A DNA stretch of 64,000 nt from Gluconobacter morbifer G707. Its GTDB lineage: Bacteria > Pseudomonadota > Alphaproteobacteria > Acetobacterales > Acetobacteraceae. Shown in pieces: positions 1 through 9,061 of the stretch; the first letter of the stretch is position 1; each line of letters opens with the position of its first letter. The notes beneath the pieces are model-generated. The model was not told where the DNA came from. It saw nothing but the letters and a program-made list of their open reading frames with translations, and did not search any database. The DNA lies in contig NZ_AGQV01000013.1 of NCBI RefSeq assembly GCF_000234355.1, positions 61,367 through 125,366 on the forward strand, read 5' to 3'. The position numbers and the translations under genes are program-made.

Positions 1-177
1 GCCGGTGACGGTCAGCTGTTCGGCGGCTGTCGCTTCCACATCCGTTGTGGAAGTCTGTGCAGTCTGTGGTGTGGATACGCTCTGGGCCGCAGCCAGAACA
101 GGCAGCGCGCATCCCACGATGAAAACGGACATGGCGTGCAGGCGACGCCAGCCCTCGGCTCTGGAAACCGGGATCAT
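1..177 (-). CDS. TonB-dependent receptor, N-terminal fragment (cut by window edge)
   Basis: Only the first 59 codons lie in the window. The reading frame starts at ATG 177 and gives an N-terminus with basic residues, a hydrophobic stretch ending in VLAAAQS (a likely signal peptidase site), a Thr/Ser/Gln-rich spacer, then EQLTVTG at the edge. That last motif is typical of the start of the plug domain of outer-membrane TonB-dependent receptors, where 'xVTGxR' follows the signal peptide. The gene upstream on the same strand is a His/Met-rich DUF2946-like protein, a pairing often seen with putative copper receptors. The receptor assignment rests on the short N-terminal motif and context, so it is moderate. 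Confidence 0.6.
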   Translation of the reverse strand, partial: MIPVSRAEGWRRLHAMSVFIVGCALPVLAAAQSVSTPQTAQTSTTDVEATAAEQLTVTG

Positions 178-309
178 GATCCATTGTCCTCAGCGGTGCT
201 GAAAGAACCGGCCAAGGCGGATCATCTCCCGGTGCGCACGGATTTCTCCTGTAAAAAGGGGAAAAGCACGTGCCGGTGACGATCCTGCCGCAGCCGGAAA
301 GACGTTCGT

Positions 310-774
310 TCAGACGGCGAGGGGCGGACCGCGAGAGGGTGGAAGAAAACGTGCGGTGGCAGGCGGCGCACGTGGAGAACCGGGACGGCTCTGTCGGGAC
401 TGTATGATGAGCCCGGCACCGGGAATAACGGGCAGGACCGTCAGGATAACTGCCAGAAGTTCCAGCAGGGGGCAGAGCGGGCAGGCGCCGTCAGGGGAAT
501 GGACGTGATGATGATGACCCATCATGTGATGATGACCCATCATGTGATGATGACCCATCATGTGATGATGGGAGGCTCTCATCATCCCGGAACTGCTCAT
601 GCCCGGTGCGATGTCGATGCCCGTCAGGCGCTCGATGGTTGCCCGGGGTGCTTCTCCCGGATAGGCGCAGCCCTGAAGAACGAGCTGCCCCAGAAAACCC
701 GCCAGAATCAGAACGACAAGAGCCAGCACGCTGGCTGGTGACCGTCTGTTCGGAAAGTGGGACGTGCGGGACAT
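310..774 (-). CDS. DUF2946-like His/Met-rich membrane protein, putative metal (copper) related
   Basis: A 154-residue protein starting at ATG 774; a longer frame to 930 exists but adds only a low-complexity leader. It has a hydrophobic N-terminal segment (about residues 13-33), a ladder of HHHMMG repeats at about residues 68-90, a GACPLCPLL motif, a second hydrophobic segment and an Arg/Pro-rich tail. The CPLC motif, the His-rich loop and the small size resemble DUF2946 proteins, which often neighbour TonB-dependent copper receptors; such a receptor appears to start just downstream on the same strand. His/Met clusters are typical Cu ligands, so a role in copper handling is inferred. No clear ribosome binding site precedes the start. 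Confidence 0.65.
   Translation of the reverse strand: MSRTSHFPNRRSPASVLALVVLILAGFLGQLVLQGCAYPGEAPRATIERLTGIDIAPGMSSSGMMRASHHHMMGHHHMMGHHHMMGHHHHVHSPDGACPLCPLLELLAVILTVLPVIPGAGLIIQSRQSRPGSPRAPPATARFLPPSRGPPLAV
511..570. repeat. 18-bp tandem repeat, about 3.3 copies, inside the DUF2946-like gene
   Basis: Three perfect copies of an 18-bp unit (atgatgacccatcatgtg) run from 511 to 564, followed by a partial copy to 570. On the coding (minus) strand they encode repeated HHHMMG. The unit is a multiple of three, so gain or loss of copies keeps the frame and changes the number of His/Met clusters. Confidence 0.95.
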
Positions 775-1011
775 GACCGGCGCATCAGACGTCCGCGCCA
801 GTCTCCGGTCAAGAGGGAGAAATAGGGGCGGGGCGTATTTTCCGCCAGTTTTCGGCTGGTGAGGATTTAGAAAAGCGGGTCTGTCAGTGATCGCCGGCTC
901 TGGGCAAGAGAAGCGTCGGGACCGGAGCATCCGTTTCGGTAGGGAATGCCCTGAGTCCGCTTGATGCGGGTCACGGCGGCGTCCGGCCAGTCTGTTCTCA
1001 AGGGGCCGCGT

Positions 1012-1908
1012 TTAATGCGCTGTGGTTTTTTTCCGTCCCGTCAGCACGTTCCCGGCTGAGGCCACGACAATGCACAGGACACCCAGCCACCGCGAGGCGG
1101 AGAGCGCTTCGTGCAGGAAGACGAACCCGGAAACTGCGCCCAGCATCGGTTCCATGCTGAGGAGGATGCCCAGATCACGGGGTGTCAGGCGGCGCATGGC
1201 CATCATGTCGAGGATATAGGGCACCGCCGAGGACAGGACTGCCACGCTCAGCGCCTCACCCCCCTGCCAGGGATGATGGACAACAGCCGGGAGGACGGGA
1301 ATCAGGCAGGGCAGCAACAGGATGCCCGCCGTCGTCATGCCAAGCGTGGTGGCGACAGGGGCGGGAAACATGTTCCCCATCCGGGTCCCGGTCAGGATAT
1401 AGATGATCCATCCGCATCCACTGAGCAGAGCCGCGGCGATCCCGAACAGGTCGAGGGAATGAAACCCTCCGGTGGCTGCGCCTTCCGGGCGGAGCAGCAG
1501 GTACAGCCCTGCAATCACGAACAGCGTCCAGCACAGATCCAGCCATCGGCGTGATCCCGTGAGGGCAAGGGTCAGGGGGCCTGTGAATTCCAGCGCCACC
1601 ACGATCCCCAGCGGCAGCCGGACCAGCGCGACATAAAAGCAGAAATTCATGATCGCCACGGATGCGCCGTAAGGGATCAGCAATTTAAGGCGTTCGGTCG
1701 TCAGCGTGCCCCGCGTGGGCCGCCAGATGCAGAGCAGGATGACAGCGGCCAGACACACGCGCAGCCCGACCATGCCCGTTGGGCCGAAATACGGGAACAG
1801 ACCCTTGGCCAGCGAAGCTCCGATCTGGAAGGAGGAAATCCCTCCGATCAGGCAACCGACCGCTTTCAGCTGGTCATGACGTTCATGGGGCTGGACAGTG
1901 CTGTTCAC
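1012..1908 (-). CDS. EamA/DMT family exporter (RhtA-like)
   Basis: A 298-residue integral membrane protein with about ten hydrophobic segments, arranged as the two EamA repeats of the drug/metabolite transporter superfamily. The second repeat carries a typical 'SAVPYILDMMAMRRLTPRDLGILLSMEP'-type stretch seen in the threonine/homoserine exporter RhtA (about residues 226-253). Such proteins export amino acids or similar metabolites by proton antiport; the substrate cannot be read from sequence. The only sensible start is GTG at 1908, just after the parE stop on the same strand, so the two are probably co-transcribed and translationally coupled. Confidence 0.85.
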   Translation of the reverse strand: MNSTVQPHERHDQLKAVGCLIGGISSFQIGASLAKGLFPYFGPTGMVGLRVCLAAVILLCIWRPTRGTLTTERLKLLIPYGASVAIMNFCFYVALVRLPLGIVVALEFTGPLTLALTGSRRWLDLCWTLFVIAGLYLLLRPEGAATGGFHSLDLFGIAAALLSGCGWIIYILTGTRMGNMFPAPVATTLGMTTAGILLLPCLIPVLPAVVHHPWQGGEALSVAVLSSAVPYILDMMAMRRLTPRDLGILLSMEPMLGAVSGFVFLHEALSASRWLGVLCIVVASAGNVLTGRKKTTAH

Positions 1909-1910
1909 AC

Positions 1911-3932
1911 TCAGACGTCGAGCATCTCATCAACGGAACGGGCATGTTCCTGAATGAACCGGAAGCGCAGTTCCGGCCGCCGTCCCATCAGGCTTTCCAC
2001 GCGTTCGCTGGTGGCCAGCCGGTCTTCGGGCGGCGCGATGACGCGCAGCAGCGTCCGTCGCGCAGGGTCCATCGTCGTTTCCTTGAGGTCCTTCACCGGC
2101 ATTTCGCCCAGCCCCTTGAAGCGGGACACCTCGACTTTCGCATTCGGCTTGAAATCTGTCCGGATGCGGCGCTCGCGGTCATTGTCGTCCATCGCATAGA
2201 TCGTTTTCGGTCCATGGGTGAGACGATAGAGCGGCGGCTGTGCGAGATGGAGATGTCCGCGCCGGATCAGTTCCGGCATTTCGCGATAGAAGAACGTCAT
2301 CAGCAGGGACGCGATATGGGCGCCGTCCACGTCCGCATCGGTCATGATGATGACGCGGCCATAACGCAGCTTCTCGATGTCGAAGGTCGATCCCAGACCG
2401 CAGCCCAAGGCTTCCGTGAGGTCGCGCAGCTCCTGATTCGCGCGCAGCTTGTCCGTGGTGGCGGAGGCGACATTCAGGATCTTGCCCCGCAGCGGCAGGA
2501 CGGCCTGCGTTTCGCGGTCACGGGCCTGCCGGGCCGATCCGCCAGCCGATTCGCCTTCCACGAGGAAGATTTCCGTCTCCGAGGCGTTCTCGCGCGTGCA
2601 GTCCGTCAGCTTGCCGGGCAGGCGCAGCTTGCGCGTTGCGCTCTTGCGGGCGGTTTCCTTGACCTCGCGGCGGCGCAGGCGTTCTTCCGCCCGTTCCACC
2701 ATGAACGCCAGAAGGTTGTCCGCCTGTTGCGGATTGCCGCCCAGCCAGTGATCCGTCCGGTCGCGCAGGGCGCCTTCCACGAGGCGGGAGGCTTCCTGCG
2801 AGGTCAGCTTGTCCTTGGTCTGGCCCTGGAACTGTGGATCGCGGATGAAGACGGACAGCTTGGCCGCCACGGAGCCCAGCACGTCCTCGGCCGTGATCGC
2901 GCCTGCGCGCTTGACCTTGCGCTGATCGCCCCAGGCGCGGAAACCCTTCACCAGTGCCGCCCGGAAGCCCGCCTCATGCGTGCCACCCTGGGGCGTGGGA
3001 ATCGTGTTGCAATAGGATGTGAGGGAAGCGGTCCCGCTTTCAAGGAAAGCGACCGCCCATTCCACGCGCCCACCCGTACGGCCATCCGCCGCTACGGGCA
3101 GATCTGCCGTCCCGGCCCAGACAGGAGCCAGAAGGGCCGGATCGGCGCCGAGTTCAGCGTTGAGTGCATCTTCCAGTCCGTTGGGGAACTGGATGGTCGC
3201 TTCGGTCGGGGTTTCGTCGCCGGCCTTGATCAGTTCAGGATTGCAGCGCCACTGGATGGTGACCCCGCGGAACAGGGCCGCCTTGGAACAGCACATCCGG
3301 TAAAGTCGGGCCGGAGAAAAGTGATGGCTTCCGAAGATTTCCGGGTCCGGTGTAAAGCGCACGGTGGTGCCCCGGCGGTTGGGCGCGTTGCCGATCGCCG
3401 CCAGTGCGGCGACAGGCGCACCCCGGACGAAATTCTGCCGGTAAAGCGTGCGATCCCGCGCGACTTCCACTTCCAGCTTTTCGGACAGGGCATTGACGAC
3501 GGAACTGCCGACGCCGTGCAGTCCGCCGGATGTGTCATAGGCCTTGCCGGAAAACTTGCCACCGGCATGAAGCGTGGTGAAAATGACTTCCAAGGCGGAT
3601 TTGTCGGGAAATTTGGGATGAGGGTCCGTCGGGATGCCGCGACCGTTATCGCGCACCATGAGCGTGCGCGGGCCTTCCAGCCGCACCTCGATGCTGCTGG
3701 CATGGCCTGCCACGGCTTCATCCATGGCATTGTCGAGGATTTCGGAGGCCAGATGATGATAGGCGGTATCATCCGTGCCGCCGATATACATGCCGGGACG
3801 GCGCCGGACAGGCTCAAGCCCTTCCAGCACCTCGATATCGTGGGCTCCGTATTCGGCCTCGCCGCCCGCTCTGGCGCGGGTGGCCTTGCCTCCGGGTTTG
3901 CCCGTCTTGCCTGACTCGAACAGATCGCTCAT
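1911..3932 (-). CDS. parE: DNA topoisomerase IV subunit B
   Basis: A 673-residue type IIA topoisomerase ATPase subunit. The GHKL ATPase signatures are visible: EILDNAMDE (Asn68), DNGRGIP (95-101) and GGLHGVGSS (136-144). The TOPRIM part has EGESAGGSA and the acidic motif DADVDGAH, and the C-terminal region carries SRFKGLGEM, as in ParE/GyrB. The length and the lack of the large GyrB insertion favour ParE, which pairs with ParC to decatenate daughter chromosomes. The N-terminal 30 residues are a basic, Gly/Lys/Arg-rich extension. No parC is in the window. An EamA exporter gene follows directly. Confidence 0.93.
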   Translation of the reverse strand: MSDLFESGKTGKPGGKATRARAGGEAEYGAHDIEVLEGLEPVRRRPGMYIGGTDDTAYHHLASEILDNAMDEAVAGHASSIEVRLEGPRTLMVRDNGRGIPTDPHPKFPDKSALEVIFTTLHAGGKFSGKAYDTSGGLHGVGSSVVNALSEKLEVEVARDRTLYRQNFVRGAPVAALAAIGNAPNRRGTTVRFTPDPEIFGSHHFSPARLYRMCCSKAALFRGVTIQWRCNPELIKAGDETPTEATIQFPNGLEDALNAELGADPALLAPVWAGTADLPVAADGRTGGRVEWAVAFLESGTASLTSYCNTIPTPQGGTHEAGFRAALVKGFRAWGDQRKVKRAGAITAEDVLGSVAAKLSVFIRDPQFQGQTKDKLTSQEASRLVEGALRDRTDHWLGGNPQQADNLLAFMVERAEERLRRREVKETARKSATRKLRLPGKLTDCTRENASETEIFLVEGESAGGSARQARDRETQAVLPLRGKILNVASATTDKLRANQELRDLTEALGCGLGSTFDIEKLRYGRVIIMTDADVDGAHIASLLMTFFYREMPELIRRGHLHLAQPPLYRLTHGPKTIYAMDDNDRERRIRTDFKPNAKVEVSRFKGLGEMPVKDLKETTMDPARRTLLRVIAPPEDRLATSERVESLMGRRPELRFRFIQEHARSVDEMLDV

Positions 3933-4001
3933 GTCTGCGTTGTCGCCGCCCCATCACGGAACGTCAAGCGAACGCTGCGGGACAGGGCGACTCTTCCGGT
4001 T

Positions 4002-4577
4002 TCAGGCGCGGTGAAGATGGCGCGACGTGCTGGAAGAACGGCGTGTCGCGGTGCTGCCATGACGCGAATGACGGTCCACACCGCCCGGTGCTTCGCAGCT
4101 TTCGTAGGATGCAGGCTGAGCCACGTCCTTTGCTTCGGCGTAGTGAGCCAGATCGGAGCTTGTTTCCAGCGCGTCGATCTCGTCGAACATCGCTTCGCGC
4201 TGCTGGCAGAAGACCGTGCCGGATTTCAGGCCGCCAAGGGACTGAATGTCAGCCAGCTGGGTGATGTAATCATCACGTTCGGCCTGCGCGCGGCGGCCAT
4301 AGGTCGTACGGAAATAGCCATCGAGACGCTTTTCCGCATCCAGAAGGGCCGGGCGGAACTTCGCAACAAAGGCATTGTACCGGTCCTGCGCCTTGCAGGA
4401 GAGGGCCGTCACCATCAGTTCGGATTTCAGGCCCTGAACGTCAAAGGCTTCATGTGCCGGCGAGTTGCCGCATTGTGCAGCCTGCGCGTTCACAGGCGCG
4501 GCGGCGGCCAGAAGCGTGGAAAAAGTGAACCCGGCAGCGGCCAGGCGCGTAAAGGAAGAACGGAAGATCGACAGCAT
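4002..4577 (-). CDS. secreted protein of unknown function
   Basis: Start chosen at ATG 4577, preceded by CTGGAG at good spacing; the frame is open further upstream but without a better start. The 191-residue product has a Sec-type signal peptide (basic start, Leu/Ala-rich core, cleavage near PVNAQA) and a mature part rich in charged helices. It has Cys pairs (AQCGNSP, LSCKAQ, TVFCQQ, YESCEA) that could form periplasmic disulfides, and ends in a Ser/Arg/His-rich tail. I do not recognise a named domain. It lies upstream of parE on the same strand and diverges from a lipoprotein gene. Confidence 0.7.
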   Translation of the reverse strand: MLSIFRSSFTRLAAAGFTFSTLLAAAAPVNAQAAQCGNSPAHEAFDVQGLKSELMVTALSCKAQDRYNAFVAKFRPALLDAEKRLDGYFRTTYGRRAQAERDDYITQLADIQSLGGLKSGTVFCQQREAMFDEIDALETSSDLAHYAEAKDVAQPASYESCEAPGGVDRHSRHGSTATRRSSSTSRHLHRA

Positions 4578-4891
4578 CGACAGACTCCAGAAGGCCGGAA
4601 CGGCCACCCACATACAGATCAGCGGATCACCCATGGGCCAGAACCCGCAACCGGGTGATTCCCCATGTGAGAAAGGTGCAGCAAGCACTTAAGGTGCAAC
4701 ATAATTTCGTGGCGGAAAATGGGCGTAGCACAGTTCAAAGGCAATTTATTCCCCTTCGGGCAGAAAATGCCCTCAAACGGAGTCTCCGGACGCCGCACAG
4801 GCTTTCGTCCCGTCGCGTCCTGTTCTACATGCGAACGTCTGTCTGCCGCGGAACACGCGGCTTGTCCTGTCACGCTGCGTTGGAGTTGACC
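4578..4891. other. divergent intergenic region between two exported-protein genes
   Basis: About 310 bases between the start at 4577 (minus) and the start at 4892 (plus). It must hold both promoters. Several short open frames cross it, but none has a ribosome binding site or protein-like composition. No clear operator or RNA structure is seen. Confidence 0.5.
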
Positions 4892-5458
4892 GTGCGTCTG
4901 CGAGGTTCCGCGATTATCCTAGGCTCGGCATTCGCCGTGTCGCTGCTTCTTTCCGGTTGTGCCCAGAAGCCGATCGTTCAGCGTTCCGTTGCCCCGAATC
5001 CTTTCGGTTACCAGAAGGTCTCCGCCGTCTGTCGGGTGTCTCCCGTCACGAGGGCGCCGGATGGCACGATGCACGTCAACATGACGGTTCGCAGCGATGA
5101 CGGGCTGTGTTCCATTGCTGTCCAGAAGCCTCTCCCCATGGGAGGGAGCTATACCTCTTTCGGCGTCGATCCGGCGCCCGAACACGGCAAGGCCTTCCTC
5201 TACAACTACGATGGCCATACCTATGTGAATTATACGCCGGCCACGGCCTATGCCGGCACGGACACGTTCACGGCGGAACTGATTCCCGGCAATGGCGGCA
5301 AGCGCGAGCACCTCGTCATCACGGCGACGGTGGACGCAACCGGTGTCGTAGTGGCACGCCCCGCTCCGGTTGCGACGCCCGCTCCGGTAGCCTCAACCTC
5401 TACGAAAAAGACGAAGACGACCACTCGGCGTCGTACAACAACGCCCCGCCACCACTGA
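4892..5458 (+). CDS. lipoprotein with Ig/cadherin-like domain
   Basis: The start is GTG 4892, placed by TGGAG seven bases upstream and by the position of the signal peptide; the open frame extends upstream but without features. The 188-residue product has a lipoprotein signal ending in SLLLSGC, so it should be lipid-anchored in the envelope. Residues about 40-150 form a beta-rich domain with the phrase NYTPATAYAGTDTFTAEL, typical of bacterial Ig-like/cadherin-type repeats ('xYTPxxxYxGxDxFTY'). The tail is a Pro/Ala and Lys/Thr/Arg-rich linker that could contact peptidoglycan or LPS. A strong terminator follows directly. Confidence 0.8.
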   Translation: MRLRGSAIILGSAFAVSLLLSGCAQKPIVQRSVAPNPFGYQKVSAVCRVSPVTRAPDGTMHVNMTVRSDDGLCSIAVQKPLPMGGSYTSFGVDPAPEHGKAFLYNYDGHTYVNYTPATAYAGTDTFTAELIPGNGGKREHLVITATVDATGVVVARPAPVATPAPVASTSTKKTKTTTRRRTTTPRHH

Positions 5459-5478
5459 TTCCCGGCGGCTCCGGAGAA

Positions 5479-5510
5479 ACGGGCAGGGAGCAATCCCTGC
5501 CCGTTTTTTG
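5479..5510 (+). terminator. rho-independent terminator of the lipoprotein gene
   Basis: A perfect 11-bp stem (acgggcaggga / tccctgcccgt) with a GCAA loop is followed by a run of T. It lies 20 bases after the stop codon. Confidence 0.92.
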
Positions 5511-5523
5511 TGTGCAAGGCATG

Positions 5524-5556
5524 AAAAAACCGGCCTTTCTGAACGAAAAGCCGGTT
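5524..5556 (-). terminator. rho-independent terminator of the OmpA-like gene
   Basis: On the minus strand AACCGGC and GCCGGTT form a stem with an extra AAA/TTT step, followed by six T. It sits just past the stop of the minus-strand OmpA-like gene, back to back with the terminator at 5479-5510. Confidence 0.8.
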
Positions 5557-5584
5557 GGAACGGGCGTGGAAAAGAAAAGGCGTT

Positions 5585-6733
5585 TTACTTGAAGTCGATT
5601 TCCACGCGCCGGTTCTGCGGCTCGCGTGTGTCTGCCGCGGTCACGACAAGCGGGTGCTCTTCGCCAAAACCCTGCGTCGTGATCAGGCCGGATGCCACGC
5701 CATCGCGGATCAGTTCGGCCCTGACGGTTTCAGCCCGGCGCTGCGAAAGGGCGAGATTATAGGCTTTCCCGCGTTCGCCCGGATGCGCGGCGGAATTGTC
5801 CGTGTAGCCATTGATCTGGATATGGGTGACCTGCACGGAGGTCGAGTTCCTGGCTGCCGTTTCCACGATGGCCCGTGCCCGTTCCGTCAGATCTGCCGAG
5901 TCCCAGTCGAAGAAGACCAGATAGCTGCGGGTGGGTGAGGGGGCGGGAATCGGCATTGGCGCTGCATGTGGCTTCGGCGGCGGAGGCGCGGGATCGAACT
6001 CGTAACGCAGTCCCAGCATCAGGGAATGGTTGAAGTCGGTCCGTGTGTCCCGGTTTCCGTCAGAGAAGCCGGATTCCTTCGTCTGGTCCCAGCCGCCATA
6101 GACGCCGTTGGCCGTGGCGTGATGACCGTTCGGACCCAGCATCGTGTAGAAACGGTATTCCGCCGTCGCGGACAGACCCGGAGCACGCGGAATGGGGAAA
6201 GAGAGGCCGAACATGCCCTGATAGGCAAAATTCCCGGCCGTCCCGCCAACATGCTGGCTGAACGTGTTGTTCCGTCCATATACATAGGTATTCATGTGCT
6301 GCCAGCCGTAACCGATACCTGCACCAAAATACGGGAACACGTAGCGGGAGCCGATATCCAGATCGAACAGCGCATTGGCCATGATGCCGGACTGCTGCTG
6401 CCGTCCGCCGGTTGACGAGGGAAACTGGGAGCTGCGGAACTGCTGGAGGCGGTTGTTACGGTAATTTCCCTCGACTTCCACGCGGAAGCCGTTTCCCAGT
6501 CCCCAGCCGATGGCTCCGAGTCCGGTCACGCCGGCCTGATAATGGTCACGTCCGCTGGGAAAGACGGGAGAGAGCCGAACGGTCTGATCCTGGTTGAAGC
6601 TGGCACCGCCCTCACCAGAGACATAAAGCCCCTTCACTGGCTGCGCCTGTGCCATTCCCATGATCAGCATCGATACGCCGGTAGTGAACCCAGCCCGGAC
6701 AAGCCAGGTCCGCACAACGGATCGTTGCATCAT
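5585..6733 (-). CDS. OmpA-family outer membrane protein (beta-barrel plus OmpA peptidoglycan domain)
   Basis: The start is ATG 6733, with GGAGAG seven bases upstream; the frame opens earlier at a TTG. The 382-residue product has a signal peptide (cleaved near MAQAQP), then an N-terminal barrel of about 230 residues rich in Gly and aromatics (SGEGGASFN, GAIGWGLGNGFRVEVEGNYR, FPYFGAGIGYGWQ), as in opacity/OmpA-like porins. A Pro-rich hinge (PPPPKPHAAPMPIPAPSP) follows, then a C-terminal OmpA domain (about 270-382) with FFDWDSADLT, INGYTDN and LSQRRAETV, which binds diaminopimelate in peptidoglycan. It should tie the outer membrane to the wall. It is monocistronic with its own terminator. Confidence 0.88.
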   Translation of the reverse strand: MMQRSVVRTWLVRAGFTTGVSMLIMGMAQAQPVKGLYVSGEGGASFNQDQTVRLSPVFPSGRDHYQAGVTGLGAIGWGLGNGFRVEVEGNYRNNRLQQFRSSQFPSSTGGRQQQSGIMANALFDLDIGSRYVFPYFGAGIGYGWQHMNTYVYGRNNTFSQHVGGTAGNFAYQGMFGLSFPIPRAPGLSATAEYRFYTMLGPNGHHATANGVYGGWDQTKESGFSDGNRDTRTDFNHSLMLGLRYEFDPAPPPPKPHAAPMPIPAPSPTRSYLVFFDWDSADLTERARAIVETAARNSTSVQVTHIQINGYTDNSAAHPGERGKAYNLALSQRRAETVRAELIRDGVASGLITTQGFGEEHPLVVTAADTREPQNRRVEIDFK

Positions 6734-6875
6734 GTCATTTCTCTCCAACCAACCCAATCTGTTTGTCTTCTTGCCGAAAGATCGAGTGATGGCAACGCAT
6801 CCCGGGCCGGAATAGCCCTTTGGGAAGTTTTCTTTTCAGTATGTTCGTCGCCGGGTGTGACTTCATACCCACAGT

Positions 6876-7232
6876 TTACCCGATTTCGTCGAGATCAAGT
6901 CGGCGTGATCCCAGCGTTCTTTCAACAGGGTGCGAGATGTCCTTCATCTCCAGTTCGATGATCCACAGATCGGGGTCATACTGCTTCTGACGCGCGAGGT
7001 AGGCCTCAAGGGACGGCCCGTCCGTAACGTTGGCGCGCTCCCAGTGCGACCCGTCTTCGCGCAAGGCACCCACATGCCCGGCTCGGTCCGAGAGGACGAA
7101 CAGGACCGCGCCGGCGTCCTCGTCCCCTTTCTTGAGGACCATGGCCGCTGTATCGCCGTCCGACGAGATGCGCCGCATCACGGCGCGCACCCAGAGACCT
7201 GTTTTCAGTCGTGCGCCCATGACGTTTTCCAT
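6876..7232 (-). CDS. DUF1491 family protein
   Basis: A 118-residue soluble protein. It begins with ARLKTGLWVRAVMRR and contains DEDAGAVLFVL and YDPDLWIIELE, the conserved landmarks of the alphaproteobacterial DUF1491 family, whose function is unknown. The start could also be the second Met (MGARLK, 7220), which fits the family better. The S41 protease gene lies 12 bases upstream on the same strand, so the two are probably one transcript. Confidence 0.8.
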   Translation of the reverse strand: MENVMGARLKTGLWVRAVMRRISSDGDTAAMVLKKGDEDAGAVLFVLSDRAGHVGALREDGSHWERANVTDGPSLEAYLARQKQYDPDLWIIELEMKDISHPVERTLGSRRLDLDEIG

Positions 7233-7244
7233 CCTGTCTGTAGT

Positions 7245-9005
7245 TTAATGAAGAGGAGCACTGTTTTCATCCGGTACGGCCTCGATGGCCGCTTTGTAGG
7301 CAACCGGGGAAGACAACAGGGCCCGCGCGGTGTCCATGTCCAGATCCGATCCGATGGATGCAGGGCAGTGTTTGCGGATTTCCAGGATTTTCGAGACCGG
7401 AACGGGATACCGCGCCGCTCTCGCCATCTGTACCGCTTCCGCCTGCGGGGCGGTTCCATGGGCGAGGGCTGTCATCTGCCCCTGAAGGTCATCTGCTCCG
7501 CGCGAGGTGCAGACCTGTGGCATGACGCCGAGACCTTGGATCGGCCAGCCGAGGGGTGCCTGGTTGCGGCTCCAGGTTACGAACAGTTCCCCGCCATTCG
7601 GCATCTGCCCGATCACTTGGACCAGCCCCTTGCCCAGTGTTTCGCTGCCGATGACGACGGCGCGACGGTGATCAGCCAAGGCGGCGGCTAGGATTTCGGC
7701 GGCACTGGCTGTGCGGCCATCCACGAGAATGACGACTGGGGCTCCATTGGTCATGTCTCCACCCTGAACTGCCCAGATGTGATTGGCCAGAGGGTCCCGC
7801 CCATGCGTGGTGACAGCCACGCCATGATCCAGCAGCAGGGCTGCCGTCGTGACGGCCTGTTGCAGTACGCCGCCCCTGTCGCCCCGCAGGTCGATGATGA
7901 GACCTGCCAGATGTTTGTTCTGCCCGGTTTCCAGACCGGGAGTCTTTGGCTGGCCTGCCGCCAGATCGTCCATGATTTGATCAAGATACTGGCTCATCTC
8001 CTCGGCGGTCTGGGTCGAGAAGGAAGTGATGCGCAGTAGTGTGAACGGACCGAGGGTGGAGGCGAACACCGTCTCCGGCGGGACCTGAAGACGCGGCAGT
8101 TTCAGCACGGCCGGGCGGTGGCCCCGGCTCGCCAGCGTCAGCGAGACCGTGCTGTGTTCATCTCCGGCCAGCCAGCCCTGTACGGTGGTGGTCGACTGGC
8201 CGCGCGTCGAACGCCCGTTGACGGAAATCAGACGCTGTCCTGCATCCACTCCCGCTTCCCAGGCAGGGCCGTTCGCATTGACGGCCGTGATGACGATGGA
8301 ACGTCCGTCCTGACCCAGTGTCAGGCCGATGGTGCCGCTGCTGCCGGTGCGTCTTGTCCGGTCCGCTCCCGCTGGAGACGGGCCCAGATAACGGGAATAG
8401 GGATCAAGATGATTGAACAGTTCGTCAAAAAAACCCTGAAGCAGGGCGTCACTTCCCGCCTGACGAATGGTCGGAGAGTGGTCCCATGCCGTCTGCATGG
8501 CCAGGGTGACGAGGTCGGCCCAGGCGTTACGGTCATTTTCCGCCGGGAATGGTCTTTTCAGAAGAAGTGTCTGTCCCCGCATGACAGTCAGCATGGTGGC
8601 GGGCGGCTCTCCGCTCTGCGGATGATCCGGAGAATCCGTGACCGAGATGGCGGGATCGATCGCGGTCAGACCATCCAGTCCCCACAGGCAGAAATCCTGA
8701 AAGGAGTGGGCTTCCAGTGTGCGCGGCGCCAGAAAACCGAGTGCCGCCACCAGGACGTCCCGTGTCATGCCGTGTGAAAAAGCGGGACTGTCCGCAGGAG
8801 CGGGAGATGTGGCCGTGGCTCCGTCTTGTGCTCGCACGTCTCCACCCGCGGAAGACAGCGCCAGCACCAGAAGGCAGAAAACCAGAAGAGGGCGACAGGC
8901 CGACCCGCGGAAACGCGGCGGGAACAGGGTCGTAGGGCGGGTAGCGTGACGCAAGACAGGGTCCTTGAAGGACTGGTGGAGAGAAGCCTTTTTTGGGACC
9001 ACCAT
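7245..9005 (-). CDS. S41 family (carboxyl-terminal processing type) serine protease with PDZ domain
   Basis: About 586 residues from ATG 9005; a TTG near 8956 with AAGGA upstream is an alternative start giving a more usual signal peptide. A hydrophobic segment (LLVFCLLVLALSSAGG) directs export. A PDZ-like part (GTIGLTLGQDG to ISVNGRSTRG) precedes the S41 core. The catalytic Ser (about 434) lies in DGRTASAAEILAAAL and the Lys (about 459) in ETLGKGLVQ, the Ser-Lys dyad of tail-specific proteases. It probably trims or degrades envelope proteins in the periplasm. It differs from classical CtpA in its long N-terminal region and divergent PDZ. topA lies about 100 bases upstream. Confidence 0.85.
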   Translation of the reverse strand: MVVPKKASLHQSFKDPVLRHATRPTTLFPPRFRGSACRPLLVFCLLVLALSSAGGDVRAQDGATATSPAPADSPAFSHGMTRDVLVAALGFLAPRTLEAHSFQDFCLWGLDGLTAIDPAISVTDSPDHPQSGEPPATMLTVMRGQTLLLKRPFPAENDRNAWADLVTLAMQTAWDHSPTIRQAGSDALLQGFFDELFNHLDPYSRYLGPSPAGADRTRRTGSSGTIGLTLGQDGRSIVITAVNANGPAWEAGVDAGQRLISVNGRSTRGQSTTTVQGWLAGDEHSTVSLTLASRGHRPAVLKLPRLQVPPETVFASTLGPFTLLRITSFSTQTAEEMSQYLDQIMDDLAAGQPKTPGLETGQNKHLAGLIIDLRGDRGGVLQQAVTTAALLLDHGVAVTTHGRDPLANHIWAVQGGDMTNGAPVVILVDGRTASAAEILAAALADHRRAVVIGSETLGKGLVQVIGQMPNGGELFVTWSRNQAPLGWPIQGLGVMPQVCTSRGADDLQGQMTALAHGTAPQAEAVQMARAARYPVPVSKILEIRKHCPASIGSDLDMDTARALLSSPVAYKAAIEAVPDENSAPLH

Positions 9006-9061
9006 GTGACCACGCCACAAACTTCGACCACGGTAAAGACATAATATGGTCGACAATGTTG

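Noticed and set aside
1779..3914. Long plus-strand open frame opposite parE
   Set aside because: It is an antisense shadow of a strongly supported parE; the composition is Arg/Gly/His-rich with no start signal or domain.
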